Shown here: piece by piece, positions 17,767 to 26,017 of the stretch
Position numbering within the stretch: position 1 is the first letter of the stretch
Layout of the letters: each line of letters opens with the position of its first letter
Notes under the pieces: generated by a model
Databases searched by the model: none
The model's input: the letters and a program-made list of their open reading frames with translations, nothing else
What the model was told of the DNA's origin: nothing
Position numbers and translations under genes: made by a program
NCBI GenBank assembly: GCA_029880325.1
Contig: JAOUOP010000025.1
Location: 1 to 64,000, forward strand
DNA length: 64,000 nt
Origin: Myxococcales bacterium
GTDB taxonomy: Bacteria; Myxococcota_A; Polyangia; Polyangiales; JAFGIB01
Direction: 5' to 3'

Positions 17767-18693
17767 ATGCGAAGCAAGTTGCGGGTTCAAACAGCGATGA
17801 TATGGATGATCGGATTTCTGCTCGCCTCGAGCGCGCGCGCGCAGCTCGAACCGGTCGATCCGGTCCCTGCCCAACCATCCTACGACCAACCCGCGCCTCC
17901 TCCTCCGCCACCGGCTCCTGCCCCGGCACCCGCGGCGGACATGGGTGGCGGCGAGGCCGCGGTCGCCGCAGGCGCCGAGCCCGCCTTCGAATCCACCAGC
18001 ACCTGGGGCGACCCGAGCGACCACAAACGCGTCGTCGGCCACCTCGCCATCGGCTATCTCGGCGTGATGGGCATCCCCATTCATGGCGGGCTCCCCGTCG
18101 GCTCGGGCGCCGCAGCCGACCCGACCACGGGCGGTACGGCGAGCGGATCGGGCGCGCGGGCGCTGCTTTACGCCCCGACCCTGGGCATTCGCTACTGGAT
18201 CAGTGAGAGCCTCGGCCTCGACGCCGGCCTGGGGCTGGGTCTCGCGGTGACCGGCGGAAGCACCATCGAAGACTCGGCCGAAGCGGACGCGCCGGGCGCC
18301 ACGCTATTTGGCATGGGTTTTCACGTGGGGTTGCCCATCTCGGTCTGGCATACGGCCCACTACAACGGCCTCTTGGTGCCCGAGGTCAATTTCGCCTTCG
18401 CCACCGGCGACGACGAGGCCGGCACGCCCGAGACCGACGACGATGAATCGCTGTCGGGCTTGCTGTTCCAGGTCGGTATTCGTGCTGGTGCGGAATTTCA
18501 CCTGGAATTCCTCGAAATCCCCCAGGCCTCGCTGCAGCTTACTGTGGGCCTGGGCTTCGTGCTCGAAACGCGCAACGCCGAAGACGCCTTCGGCAGCACC
18601 GGCGACGGCAAGAGTGAGCTGTCGCTGCGCACCAACCTGATGAGCATCGGTGACGCGGTGGCCAGCGGAGTTCAGGCATTCTTCTATTTCTGA
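17767..18693 (+). CDS. outer-membrane beta-barrel-like protein
   Basis: This 308-residue protein has a signal peptide ending S-S-A-R-A-Q and a Pro-rich linker (about 32-58). A Gly-rich region of alternating polar and hydrophobic strands then runs to an aromatic C-terminal residue (F-F-Y-F). The alternation (G-I-R-Y-W-I, L-G-L-D-A-G-L-G-L-G-L, A-G-A-E-F-H-L-E-F) and the final Phe fit an outer-membrane barrel. No specific family was recognised. It lies between the PEGA-like gene and tssA, inside the T6SS locus. A role at the cell envelope is inferred. ATG 17767 was chosen for the signal peptide; the longer frame starts inside the previous gene. Confidence 0.65.
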   Translation: MRSKLRVQTAMIWMIGFLLASSARAQLEPVDPVPAQPSYDQPAPPPPPPAPAPAPAADMGGGEAAVAAGAEPAFESTSTWGDPSDHKRVVGHLAIGYLGVMGIPIHGGLPVGSGAAADPTTGGTASGSGARALLYAPTLGIRYWISESLGLDAGLGLGLAVTGGSTIEDSAEADAPGATLFGMGFHVGLPISVWHTAHYNGLLVPEVNFAFATGDDEAGTPETDDDESLSGLLFQVGIRAGAEFHLEFLEIPQASLQLTVGLGFVLETRNAEDAFGSTGDGKSELSLRTNLMSIGDAVASGVQAFFYF

Positions 18694-18790
18694 TTTCTCG
18701 GGCTCTCAGGACACCAAGGCGCGCCCACCTGGAGGCGAATGGATGCGGCAGCGGCCGTGATTCGGGGCCGAGGCGACCCCTCCACAAGGC

Positions 18791-18796
18791 TTGACA
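18791..18796 (+). promoter_or_regulatory. TTGACA box upstream of tssA
   Basis: A perfect -35 hexamer lies about 95 bp upstream of the tssA start in a 197-bp gap. The matching -10 region (near 18814-18819, CGAAAT) is poor. It may give the tssA-clpV segment its own promoter; weak evidence. Confidence 0.25.
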
Positions 18797-18890
18797 AGCG
18801 GTCGTGGAGCTTGCGAAATTCACGGACTTTCAGGGAGTGAGTTAGGCAAGGGGCGCGCCCGAGAGGCGGCACCATCGGGGAGACCTGGGC

Positions 18891-19967
18891 ATGGCGGTAA
18901 TCGACATCGAAGGTCTTCTCGAAGCGGTCTCGGCCGAGTCGCCCTGTGGCGAAGACCTCGAGTACGACGCCGAGTTGCTGGCCCTGACGAACGCAGCCCA
19001 GGGCTCGCGGGGCGAGGGCATGTTCGACGATGGTGGGGAGGACGGGCCGGATTGGGCTGCGATCAAGAAGAACGCACTCAAGCTCTTCTCCCGAACCAAG
19101 GACGTGCGCGTGGGAATGATCCTGTGCAAGGCCCTGTGCAACACCGACGGTATCGAGGGCCTGGCCGACGGCGTCGAATGCCTGCACGGCCTACTCGGAC
19201 GCTACTGGGACGGTGTCCATCCCATGCTCGACCCCGACGATGGCGATGCCACCATGCGCCTCAATTCGCTGATCGAGCTGACCCGGCAACAAGGGCTGAT
19301 CGCCGACGCCCGCCGCGCGCCCCTGGTGCGCTTTGCTCCGCTGGGCAAGTTTGGCCTCCGTGATATCGAACTCGCCAGCGGCGAACTGACGCTGCCGGAG
19401 GGATCCGACGAAACCCCTCCGAGTCGGGACGCCGTGGAAGGGGCCTTTCTCAACTGTGAGCTAGAGCTGCTACAGGCCACGCGTAAACAGCTCGCCAGCA
19501 CCCTCGAGCGCGCACAGCAGATGGAAGCCCAAATCCTCGAAAAACTGGGCACCGGACAGGCCGTTCGCTTCGAAGCGCTCACCGCATTTCTGGGGCGTGC
19601 AGGACGCGTGCTCGATCAGAAACTCGAAGCCCGCGGTGCCGGCGCGGAGGCCACGGCTGCGGAAACGGATGCGGAGGAAGGCCAAGCCGGTGGGGGCGGC
19701 GCCGCAACCAGCGCCGGCGGCCGCGCGACGGCAGCGGTGTCCATAGGCAGCCTCACCGTCAACGGTCGCGACGACGTGGTCCGCCTGTTGGACAAGATCA
19801 ACGACTATTACGCCCGCAGCGAGCCCTCCAGCCCAGTGCCGGTATTGCTGCAGCGCTGCAAGCGTCTGGTGACCATGGACTTCAAGCAGATCATCGAAGA
19901 CCTGATCCCCGATGGCATGTCCCAATTCGAAACCATCCGTGGCCCGGCAGCGCACGATGAAGATTGA
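18891..19967 (+). CDS. tssA: T6SS protein TssA (ImpA N-terminal family)
   Basis: This 358-residue protein starts with the ImpA-type domain: the S-P-C-G-E-D-L-E-Y-D motif at about 15-25 and a W-D-G-V-H-P-M-L-D motif near 105-113. Both are diagnostic of TssA. TssA proteins contact the baseplate and help start or cap sheath polymerisation. The middle (about 255-285) is Ala/Gly-rich and the last about 60 residues are helical, with a conserved L-I-P-D-G-M. It opens the second half of the T6SS cluster; the gap to tssB contains a triple 9-bp repeat. Confidence 0.9.
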   Translation: MAVIDIEGLLEAVSAESPCGEDLEYDAELLALTNAAQGSRGEGMFDDGGEDGPDWAAIKKNALKLFSRTKDVRVGMILCKALCNTDGIEGLADGVECLHGLLGRYWDGVHPMLDPDDGDATMRLNSLIELTRQQGLIADARRAPLVRFAPLGKFGLRDIELASGELTLPEGSDETPPSRDAVEGAFLNCELELLQATRKQLASTLERAQQMEAQILEKLGTGQAVRFEALTAFLGRAGRVLDQKLEARGAGAEATAAETDAEEGQAGGGGAATSAGGRATAAVSIGSLTVNGRDDVVRLLDKINDYYARSEPSSPVPVLLQRCKRLVTMDFKQIIEDLIPDGMSQFETIRGPAAHDED

Positions 19968-20085
19968 GCAGACCCCATCGACGTCGGGCTGCGCTGGCTC
20001 CCTACGACTGGAAGCCGCCGAGCTTCAGGAACGTTGGGAGGGCTTTGTGTTTTCAGACACCGCCTTCGATGAACCGTCGGCGCCA

Positions 20086-20112
20086 ATCGTCTGCATCGTC
20101 TGCATCGTCTGC
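20086..20112 (+). repeat. three tandem 9-bp repeats upstream of tssB
   Basis: The unit ATCGTCTGC occurs three times in direct succession, ending next to the ribosome-binding site AAGGAAGG of tssB. In the frame open through this stretch the repeats would encode Ser-Ser-Ala, but the TssB fold begins only after GTG 20129, so I treat the repeats as non-coding leader. Confidence 0.7.
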
Positions 20113-20128
20113 AAGGAAGGAACGTATC

Positions 20129-20656
20129 GTGGCAGGTAGCCAAAAATTCATCGCTCGCAACCGGGCCCCGCGGGTCCAAATCGAATACGACGTCGAGCTT
20201 TACGGCGCCGAGAAGAAGGTGCAGCTGCCGTTCGTGATGGGCGTGATGTCAGACCTCTCGGGCAAGCCCGAAGAGGCGCTGCCGCCGGTCGCCGATCGGA
20301 AGTTTCTGGACATCAGCGTCGATAACTTCGACGACCGCCTCAAGGCGATGAAGCCACGTGTGGCCTTCCAGGTGCCCAATAAGCTCACCGACGAGGGCAA
20401 CTTGAACGTGGCCATCACCTTCGAGAGCATGGACGACTTTTCGCCGGCAGCGATCGCACGCAAGATCGAGCCGCTGCGTCAGTTGCTCGAGGCCAGGACG
20501 CAGCTGTCGAATCTAATCACCTACATGGACGGAAAGACCGGCGCCGAAGAGTTGATCGGCAAGGCCCTCCAGGATCCCGCGCTCCTGCAGGCTCTGGCGG
20601 CTGCCCCCAAGCCCGGCGAGGCGAGCGGCGAGGCCGGTTCGGAGGGTGAATCATGA
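20129..20656 (+). CDS. tssB: T6SS contractile sheath small subunit TssB (VipA)
   Basis: This 175-residue protein matches TssB throughout: F-I-A-R-N-R-A-P-R-V-Q-I-E-Y-D-V near the start, L-P-F-V-M-G-V-M-S-D-L-S-G, then F-L-D-I. With TssC it forms the contractile sheath. GTG 20129 was chosen because AAGGAAGG lies 8 nt upstream and the conserved sequence starts at once. The longer frame from 19964 translates the tssA-tssB gap into Arg/Ser-rich sequence unlike the family. The stop overlaps the tssC start (ATGA), as expected for subunits made in equal amounts. Confidence 0.93.
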   Translation: MAGSQKFIARNRAPRVQIEYDVELYGAEKKVQLPFVMGVMSDLSGKPEEALPPVADRKFLDISVDNFDDRLKAMKPRVAFQVPNKLTDEGNLNVAITFESMDDFSPAAIARKIEPLRQLLEARTQLSNLITYMDGKTGAEELIGKALQDPALLQALAAAPKPGEASGEAGSEGES

Positions 20657-22149
20657 GCGACGCAGAGCAAGCAGCCCAGGGCGAGGCCCCAGCCGGGCTA
20701 GAGTCGGCAGACGTCTTCGGCGAACTGCTGCAAAAGGAGTTCAAGCCCAAGACTGACACAGCGCGTGAGCAGGTATCGCGGGCGGTAAGAACGCTGGCGG
20801 CTCAGGCGCTCGAAAACACGCAGTTGATCTCTGACGACACCGTCAAGTCGCTCAAGGAGATCATCGCCCAGATCGACGCCAAGCTCACCGCGCAGATCAA
20901 CGAGGTCCTGCACCACGAAGAATTCCAACAACTGGAAGGCGCGTGGCGCGGTTTGCATCATCTGGTCAACAACACCGAAACCGACGAGATGTTGAAGATC
21001 AAGGTCATGAACGTCTCGAAAAAGGACCTGGGCAAGACGCTCAAGCGCTACAAGGGCGCGGCCTGGGACCAGAGCCCGATCTTCAGGCAGATTTACGAGC
21101 ACGAATACGGCACCTTCGGCGGCGAGCCCTACGGCTGCCTGGTGGGCGACTACCACTTCGACCATAACCCGCCGGACGTGGAGCTGCTGGGCGAGCTTTC
21201 CAAGGTCTGCGCAGCGGCCCACGCGCCCTTCATCTCCGGCGCTTCACCCGCGACCTTTCTGATGGACAGCTGGCAGGAGCTGAGCAACCCGCGCGACCTG
21301 ACGGGTATCTTCTCCACTGCCGAGCACGCGGCATTTCGCGCGCTCAGGGAGTCAGAAGATGCGCGCTACCTTGGCCTGACGCTACCCCGGTTCCTGGCCC
21401 GTCAGCCCTACGGGGCGAAGTCGGATCCGGTCGAGGAGTTCGATTTCGAGGAGGACACGCAGGGCGCCGGCTCCCACAAATTCTGCTGGGCGAATTCGGC
21501 CTACGCCATGGCGGTCAACATCAACCGCTCGTTCAAGCTCTACGGCTGGTGTTCCCGCATTCGGGGAATCGAGTCCGGCGGCGCGGTCGAAGGTCTCCCC
21601 ACCCACACCTTCCCGACCGACGACGGCGGGGTGGACATGAAGTGCCCCACCGAAATCGCGATCAGCGACCGTCGCGAGGCCGAGCTGGCGGCCAACGGCT
21701 TCATGCCGCTCTTGCACAAGAAGAACACCAACTTCGCAGCCTTCATCGGCGCCCAGTCGATGCAAAAACCAGCGGAGTACGACGACCCAGACGCCAGCGC
21801 CAATGCCAGGCTCGCCGCGCGCCTGCCCTATCTTTTCGCCACCTGCCGCTTTGCGCACTACCTCAAGGCGATCGTGCGCGACAAGGTCGGTTCCTTCAAG
21901 GAGCGCGCTGACATGCAGAGCTGGCTGCAGGATTGGATCACCCAGTACGTGCACGGCGATCCCGAGCATGCTAGCGAGACAGAGAAGGCTGAAAAGCCAT
22001 TGGCGGGGGCCGAAGTCGTGGTGGAGGATGTCGAGGGCAACCCCGGCTACTACAGCGCGAAGTTCTTCCTGCGGCCCCACTACCAGCTCGAAGGGCTCAC
22101 GGTCTCCCTGCGCTTGACCTCGAAGCTACCTTCTCAGAAGGCTGGATGA
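20653..22149 (+). CDS. tssC: T6SS contractile sheath large subunit TssC (VipB)
   Basis: This 498-residue protein is of normal length for TssC. Motifs include E-F-Q-Q-L-E-G-A-W-R-G-L, the Y-G-C-L-V-G-D-Y segment and P-R-F-L-A-R-Q-P-Y-G near the middle. It builds the bulk of the sheath and its N-terminal region is the usual ClpV target. It is coupled to tssB by a 4-bp overlap. Nothing is missing compared with the family. Confidence 0.96.
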   Translation: MSDAEQAAQGEAPAGLESADVFGELLQKEFKPKTDTAREQVSRAVRTLAAQALENTQLISDDTVKSLKEIIAQIDAKLTAQINEVLHHEEFQQLEGAWRGLHHLVNNTETDEMLKIKVMNVSKKDLGKTLKRYKGAAWDQSPIFRQIYEHEYGTFGGEPYGCLVGDYHFDHNPPDVELLGELSKVCAAAHAPFISGASPATFLMDSWQELSNPRDLTGIFSTAEHAAFRALRESEDARYLGLTLPRFLARQPYGAKSDPVEEFDFEEDTQGAGSHKFCWANSAYAMAVNINRSFKLYGWCSRIRGIESGGAVEGLPTHTFPTDDGGVDMKCPTEIAISDRREAELAANGFMPLLHKKNTNFAAFIGAQSMQKPAEYDDPDASANARLAARLPYLFATCRFAHYLKAIVRDKVGSFKERADMQSWLQDWITQYVHGDPEHASETEKAEKPLAGAEVVVEDVEGNPGYYSAKFFLRPHYQLEGLTVSLRLTSKLPSQKAG

Positions 22150-22166
22150 CATCTTTCGCGAGCAGT

Positions 22167-22183
22167 GAACAAACCAATTGTTC
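22167..22183. promoter_or_regulatory. short inverted repeat upstream of hcp
   Basis: GAACAA (22167-22172) and TTGTTC (22178-22183) are perfect complements with a 5-bp spacer, 18 bp after the tssC stop and about 50 bp before the hcp start. It could be an operator or a small hairpin; no promoter boxes are clear beside it. Confidence 0.3.
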
Positions 22184-22234
22184 CCGTGTCGAAGCGACAT
22201 GGAACTCACAACCATTTTGAGGAGCAAATAAGCC

Positions 22235-22720
22235 ATGGCTGTCGACATGTTTCTGAAGATCGATGACATCAAGGGTGAGTCTTCGGACTCCGCTCACGGG
22301 GAGGAGATCGATGTGCTCGCCTGGAGCTGGGGCATGTCCCAGAGCGGTTCGACCCATGCGGGGTCGGGCTCCGGTGCGGGCAAAGTCTCGGTACAGGACG
22401 TCGCCATCACCAAGTACGTGGATCGGAGTTCGCCCAACCTCTTGAAGCTCTGCTGCAGCGGTACTCACTTCCAGAAGGCGACTCTGATCGTCCGCAAAGC
22501 GGGCGGAAAGAAGCCGCTCGAATACATCAAGATCGAGATGAGCGACGGCATCATTTCATCGGTCAGCACGGGTGGCAGCGGCGGTGAGGATCGGTTGACC
22601 GAAAACGTGACGCTGAACTTCGCCTCCTTCAAGTACGAGTACACGCCGCAGAAGGCCGACGGTAGCGGCGCCGCGGCCGTGCCCGCCACCTGGGATATCG
22701 CAAAGAACTCCGAAAAGTAG
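22235..22720 (+). CDS. hcp: T6SS inner tube protein Hcp (TssD)
   Basis: This 161-residue protein matches the Hcp1 family: it starts M-A-V-D-M-F-L-K-I-D-D-I-K-G-E-S, has the W-S-W-G-M segment, and ends in an E-N-V-T-L-N-F-A-S-F-K-Y-E-Y strand. Hexamers stack into the tube that is fired and secreted. A strong GAGGAG site stands about 10 nt before the ATG. It has gaps of 85 bp before and 78 bp after, unlike its tightly packed neighbours, and a strong hairpin follows, so its mRNA level may be set separately from the sheath genes. Confidence 0.95.
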   Translation: MAVDMFLKIDDIKGESSDSAHGEEIDVLAWSWGMSQSGSTHAGSGSGAGKVSVQDVAITKYVDRSSPNLLKLCCSGTHFQKATLIVRKAGGKKPLEYIKIEMSDGIISSVSTGGSGGEDRLTENVTLNFASFKYEYTPQKADGSGAAAVPATWDIAKNSEK

Positions 22721-22745
22721 TCAATCTTCGCAAGACGGCGCAAAG

Positions 22746-22777
22746 CGACGGCGGCGGACCTCGATCCGTCGTCGTCG
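22746..22777 (+). terminator. 13-bp hairpin between hcp and tagJ
   Basis: In RNA, 22746-22758 pairs along its whole length with 22765-22777 (two G-U pairs, the rest Watson-Crick) around a 6-nt loop. No U-tract follows, so it is more likely a partial terminator or an mRNA 3'-stabilising structure for hcp than a full intrinsic terminator. Confidence 0.5.
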
Positions 22778-22798
22778 TGCGGTATCGGAAGGATTTCC

Positions 22799-23638
22799 AT
22801 GTCGGCAGCAGACCTCGTTCGAAGCGGGGACCTCGAAGGGGCGCTCGAAACCTTGCAAGGCGAGATTCGCCGCGAGCCCGCGGACGCCAAGCACCGGATC
22901 TTCCTCTTTCAGCTGCTTGTCATCATGGGGCAGTGGGAGCGTGCGGTGCGTCAGCTACAGCTGATCGCAGACCTCGAGCCGGCCGCGCTGCCCATGGTGC
23001 AGGCCTATCGCGAGGCGATTCGCTGTGAGCTGCTTCGCGCCGAGGTCTTCGGCGGTCGCAGGGCGCCCACCCTCCTCGGCGATCCGCCGCAGTGGGTCGC
23101 CCTGATGATCGAGGCCCTGCGCCTACAGGGCGACCAGCAACACGCGGCGGCTGTAGAGTTGCGCGCCGAAGCCTTCGAGCTGGCACCGGCCAGCGGCGGC
23201 GAGCTCAACGGAGAAAACTTCGAGTGGATCGCCGACGCCGATTCGCGCCTGGGTCCCATTTTCGAAGCCTTCGTCAATGGGCGCTACTACTGGATTCCGT
23301 TCTCCGCGATGGCCAAACTCGAGATCGAGCAGGCGAGCGACCTGCGGGACTTCGCCTGGATCCCTGGCGGTGTGACGCTGAGCAACGGCGGCGAGCTGCC
23401 CGCACTGATACCCTCTCGCTACCCGGGCTCGGAGAGCCATGCCGACGGCCTCGTTCGCCTCGCGCGCAAGACCCTGTGGGAGGATGGCGCCGACGGGCGC
23501 TACACGGGCTACGGGCAGCGCGCAGTCGTCACCGACCGCAGCGAGCTGGCACTGCTGGACATTCGCAACGCAGCCTTTGATCCATCCCACCCGGTGAGCC
23601 CGGACGGCGTGGAGGCGCCAGCGGCCACCGATGGCTGA
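22799..23638 (+). CDS. tagJ: T6SS accessory protein TagJ (ImpE/HsiE family)
   Basis: This 279-residue protein has a TPR-like helical N-terminal half (residues 1-110: G-D-L-E-G-A-L-E-T-L, W-E-R-A-V-R-Q-L-Q-L-I-A-D-L-E-P) and an ImpE-type C-terminal domain (N-G-R-Y-Y-W-I-P-F, L-I-P-S-R-Y-P-G-S-E). In P. aeruginosa HsiE1 (TagJ) binds the N-terminus of TssB and is thought to aid sheath recycling by ClpV. A GGAAGGA site precedes the ATG. The 3' end overlaps tssE by 8 bp. Confidence 0.9.
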   Translation: MSAADLVRSGDLEGALETLQGEIRREPADAKHRIFLFQLLVIMGQWERAVRQLQLIADLEPAALPMVQAYREAIRCELLRAEVFGGRRAPTLLGDPPQWVALMIEALRLQGDQQHAAAVELRAEAFELAPASGGELNGENFEWIADADSRLGPIFEAFVNGRYYWIPFSAMAKLEIEQASDLRDFAWIPGGVTLSNGGELPALIPSRYPGSESHADGLVRLARKTLWEDGADGRYTGYGQRAVVTDRSELALLDIRNAAFDPSHPVSPDGVEAPAATDG

Positions 23639-24140
23639 TTACTCACAGCGCGAACAGCTTCAGCCCTCGTTGCTCGACCGCCTGGTGGACGACGAGCCCG
23701 GCGAGAAAAACGAGTCTCGCAAGAAACGCGTACTGTCCATCGCCCAGATCCGTGAGTGTGTGCGCCGCGACCTCGCTTCACTACTCAACGCCACGCACCT
23801 GGAGGGCCTGCAGGACCTCTCGCTGTATCCCGAGGTGAGCCGCTCGGTGTTGAACTACGGAATACCCGACCTGGCTGGACGCACGCTTTCAGACATCGAT
23901 CCTCCGGAGATCGAGCAGGCCTTGCGCCAGGCGATCTTGGACTTCGAGCCGCGCCTGCTGCGCGACACGGTGCGGGTGACCATGGTGGCCAGCGACGACG
24001 GCTCCCGTCACAACGCCATGCAGTTCGTGATCGAGGCCGATGTCTGGGCGCAGCCCTTGCCCCTGCAGCTCTTTCTCAAGACTCAAATCGACCTCGAGGA
24101 TGGAAACGTTCGCATCGTCGATGCGGGAAGGCAGGTCTGA
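23631..24140 (+). CDS. tssE: T6SS baseplate protein TssE (gp25-like)
   Basis: This 169-residue protein shows the L-L-D-R-L-x-D-D-E-P opening and the lysozyme-like gp25 domain with E-P-R-L-L (about 105-109), which contains the conserved Glu-Pro-Arg core. In phage T4, gp25 is a wedge protein that nucleates the sheath; TssE has the same role with TssF and TssG. It is coupled to tagJ (8-bp overlap) and stands 2 bp before tssF. Confidence 0.93.
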   Translation: MADYSQREQLQPSLLDRLVDDEPGEKNESRKKRVLSIAQIRECVRRDLASLLNATHLEGLQDLSLYPEVSRSVLNYGIPDLAGRTLSDIDPPEIEQALRQAILDFEPRLLRDTVRVTMVASDDGSRHNAMQFVIEADVWAQPLPLQLFLKTQIDLEDGNVRIVDAGRQV

Positions 24141-24142
24141 GC

Positions 24143-26017
24143 ATGGACCCGCGCATGCTTCAGTACTACGAACGCGAGCTGCGCCACCTGCGGGAAATGG
24201 GCGGTGAATTTGCCGCCGAATTTCCCAAGATCGCCTCGCGGCTCGGGCTCAGTGGCTTCGATTGTGCCGATCCCTATGTCGAGCGGCTGCTCGAATCGTT
24301 TGCTTTCTTGGCCGCTCGGGTCCAGCTAAAGATTGACTCCGAGTTTCCTCGCTTTACGCAGCACTTGCTGGAGCTTGTCTACCCACACTACCTCGCGCCG
24401 ACGCCCTCGATGGCCATCGTGCAGCTGGTGCCGCTGCCCAAGGCGGGAGCTCTGGCATCGGGCTTCACGATTCCTCGCGGAACAGCGCTGCGCAGCCCTC
24501 GTGGAGGGCGCAACCAGACCGCCTGCGAGTATCGCACGGCTCACGATGTCACCCAGTGGCCGGTAGAGATCGCAGAGGTCGAATACACCACCATCCTCAC
24601 GGGACTGCGGCAGCTTCGCATTCAGCCGGCCCGACGCGCCAGGGCCATGCTGCGCATCAAGCTGCGGGCGACCTCGGGGTTGACCTTCGACAAGCTCTCG
24701 CTCGATCTCCTGCCGGTGTGGCTCTCGGGCGGCGATGCCCTCACCATGCGGCTCTACGAACAGCTGGCCAGCGCGATCGCGATTGTGGGCCGGCCGACGG
24801 GGACAACGGAGCGCTGGCACGAAGTCATCGACGACGACAGCTGCGTGCGCCCGCTTGGCCTCAGCGACGACGAAGCCCTGCTTCCCTACACGGCCCGCTC
24901 CTTTGAGGGCTACCGCCTGCTGCAAGAGTACTTCGCCTTCCCGCAGCGCTTCCTCTTCGTCGAGCTGCGCCAGCTGTCGGCCGCGGTTCGGCGCTGCAAG
25001 GGCAAGGAACTCGAGCTGCTGGTCCTTCTCGAAAACGAGGACCCGACCCTCGAAGGCTCAGTGGACGCGTCGCGCCTGGAGCTCTATTGCACGCCTGCGG
25101 TCAATCTCTTTCCGGTGCAGGCCGATCGGATCCATCTCGCCGAGGGCCAGGACGAGTACAACATCGTTCCCGACCGAACACGGCCCATGGACCTGGAGGT
25201 TCACTCCGTCACCAAGGTGGTCGGCCGCGGCGCGCGGGCCGACAGTGAGCGGGAATTCATGCCGCTGTACGCGCGCCGAGAACCCATGGACATCGACCCG
25301 CGGGCCGCTTTCTACACCGTCGAGCGACGTCCCCGCTTGCTGTCATCGCGACAACGGGACCGCGGTCCGCGCTCGACCTATGTCGGTGGCGAGGTTCTCC
25401 TTTCCCTGGTGGACGGAACCGAAGCGGCACATGCGACGGAACTCCGGCAGCTGGGCGTTTCGGTGCTGTGCACCAACCGGGACCTGCCCCTACACATTCC
25501 CGTAGGTCAGACCGAGTCCGACTTCACAATCCAGTCGGGTGCACCGGTGGAGCGCGTCAAGTGTCTGGCCGGGCCGAGCGCCCCAAAGCCGTCTTTTGCA
25601 AACGGCGACGTCAGCTGGCGCCTGATTAGCCACCTCTCGCTCAACTACCTTTCACTCAGCGACGACGATCGCAGCCGCCAGGCCGGCTTGCGCGAGCTAC
25701 TGATGCTCTACGCGGACCTGGGTGACGCACACCTGCGCAAGCAAATACGCGGTCTACGGTCGGTGCGCGCCAAAGGTGTCGTACGACCGCTGCCGTTTCC
25801 GGGTCGGCTTTCATTTGGGCGTGGTGTCGAGGTCACCGTCGACTTCGACGAAGACGCCTTTGACGGCGCGGGCGCGTTCCTGCTCGGCACGGTGCTCGAG
25901 CGCTTCTTCGCGAAATACGTGTCGATCAACAGCTTCAGCGAGACGGTTCTCCGATCACTGCAGCGAGGCGAGATCATGCGATGGCCACCGACGATAGGAC
26001 AGCAGCAGATCGTTTGA
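24143..26017 (+). CDS. tssF: T6SS baseplate protein TssF
   Basis: This 624-residue protein is of the usual TssF length. It opens with M-D-P-R-M-L-Q-Y-Y-E-R-E-L-R-H-L-R-E-M-G, the family's N-terminal signature, followed by F-P-K-I-A-x-R-L-G. TssF, TssG, TssE and TssK form the baseplate wedges. The ATG at 24143 lies 2 bp after tssE. An apparent extension upstream (from 23756) is out of frame with tssE and shows no family similarity. The end overlaps tssG by 37 bp. Confidence 0.94.
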   Translation: MDPRMLQYYERELRHLREMGGEFAAEFPKIASRLGLSGFDCADPYVERLLESFAFLAARVQLKIDSEFPRFTQHLLELVYPHYLAPTPSMAIVQLVPLPKAGALASGFTIPRGTALRSPRGGRNQTACEYRTAHDVTQWPVEIAEVEYTTILTGLRQLRIQPARRARAMLRIKLRATSGLTFDKLSLDLLPVWLSGGDALTMRLYEQLASAIAIVGRPTGTTERWHEVIDDDSCVRPLGLSDDEALLPYTARSFEGYRLLQEYFAFPQRFLFVELRQLSAAVRRCKGKELELLVLLENEDPTLEGSVDASRLELYCTPAVNLFPVQADRIHLAEGQDEYNIVPDRTRPMDLEVHSVTKVVGRGARADSEREFMPLYARREPMDIDPRAAFYTVERRPRLLSSRQRDRGPRSTYVGGEVLLSLVDGTEAAHATELRQLGVSVLCTNRDLPLHIPVGQTESDFTIQSGAPVERVKCLAGPSAPKPSFANGDVSWRLISHLSLNYLSLSDDDRSRQAGLRELLMLYADLGDAHLRKQIRGLRSVRAKGVVRPLPFPGRLSFGRGVEVTVDFDEDAFDGAGAFLLGTVLERFFAKYVSINSFSETVLRSLQRGEIMRWPPTIGQQQIV

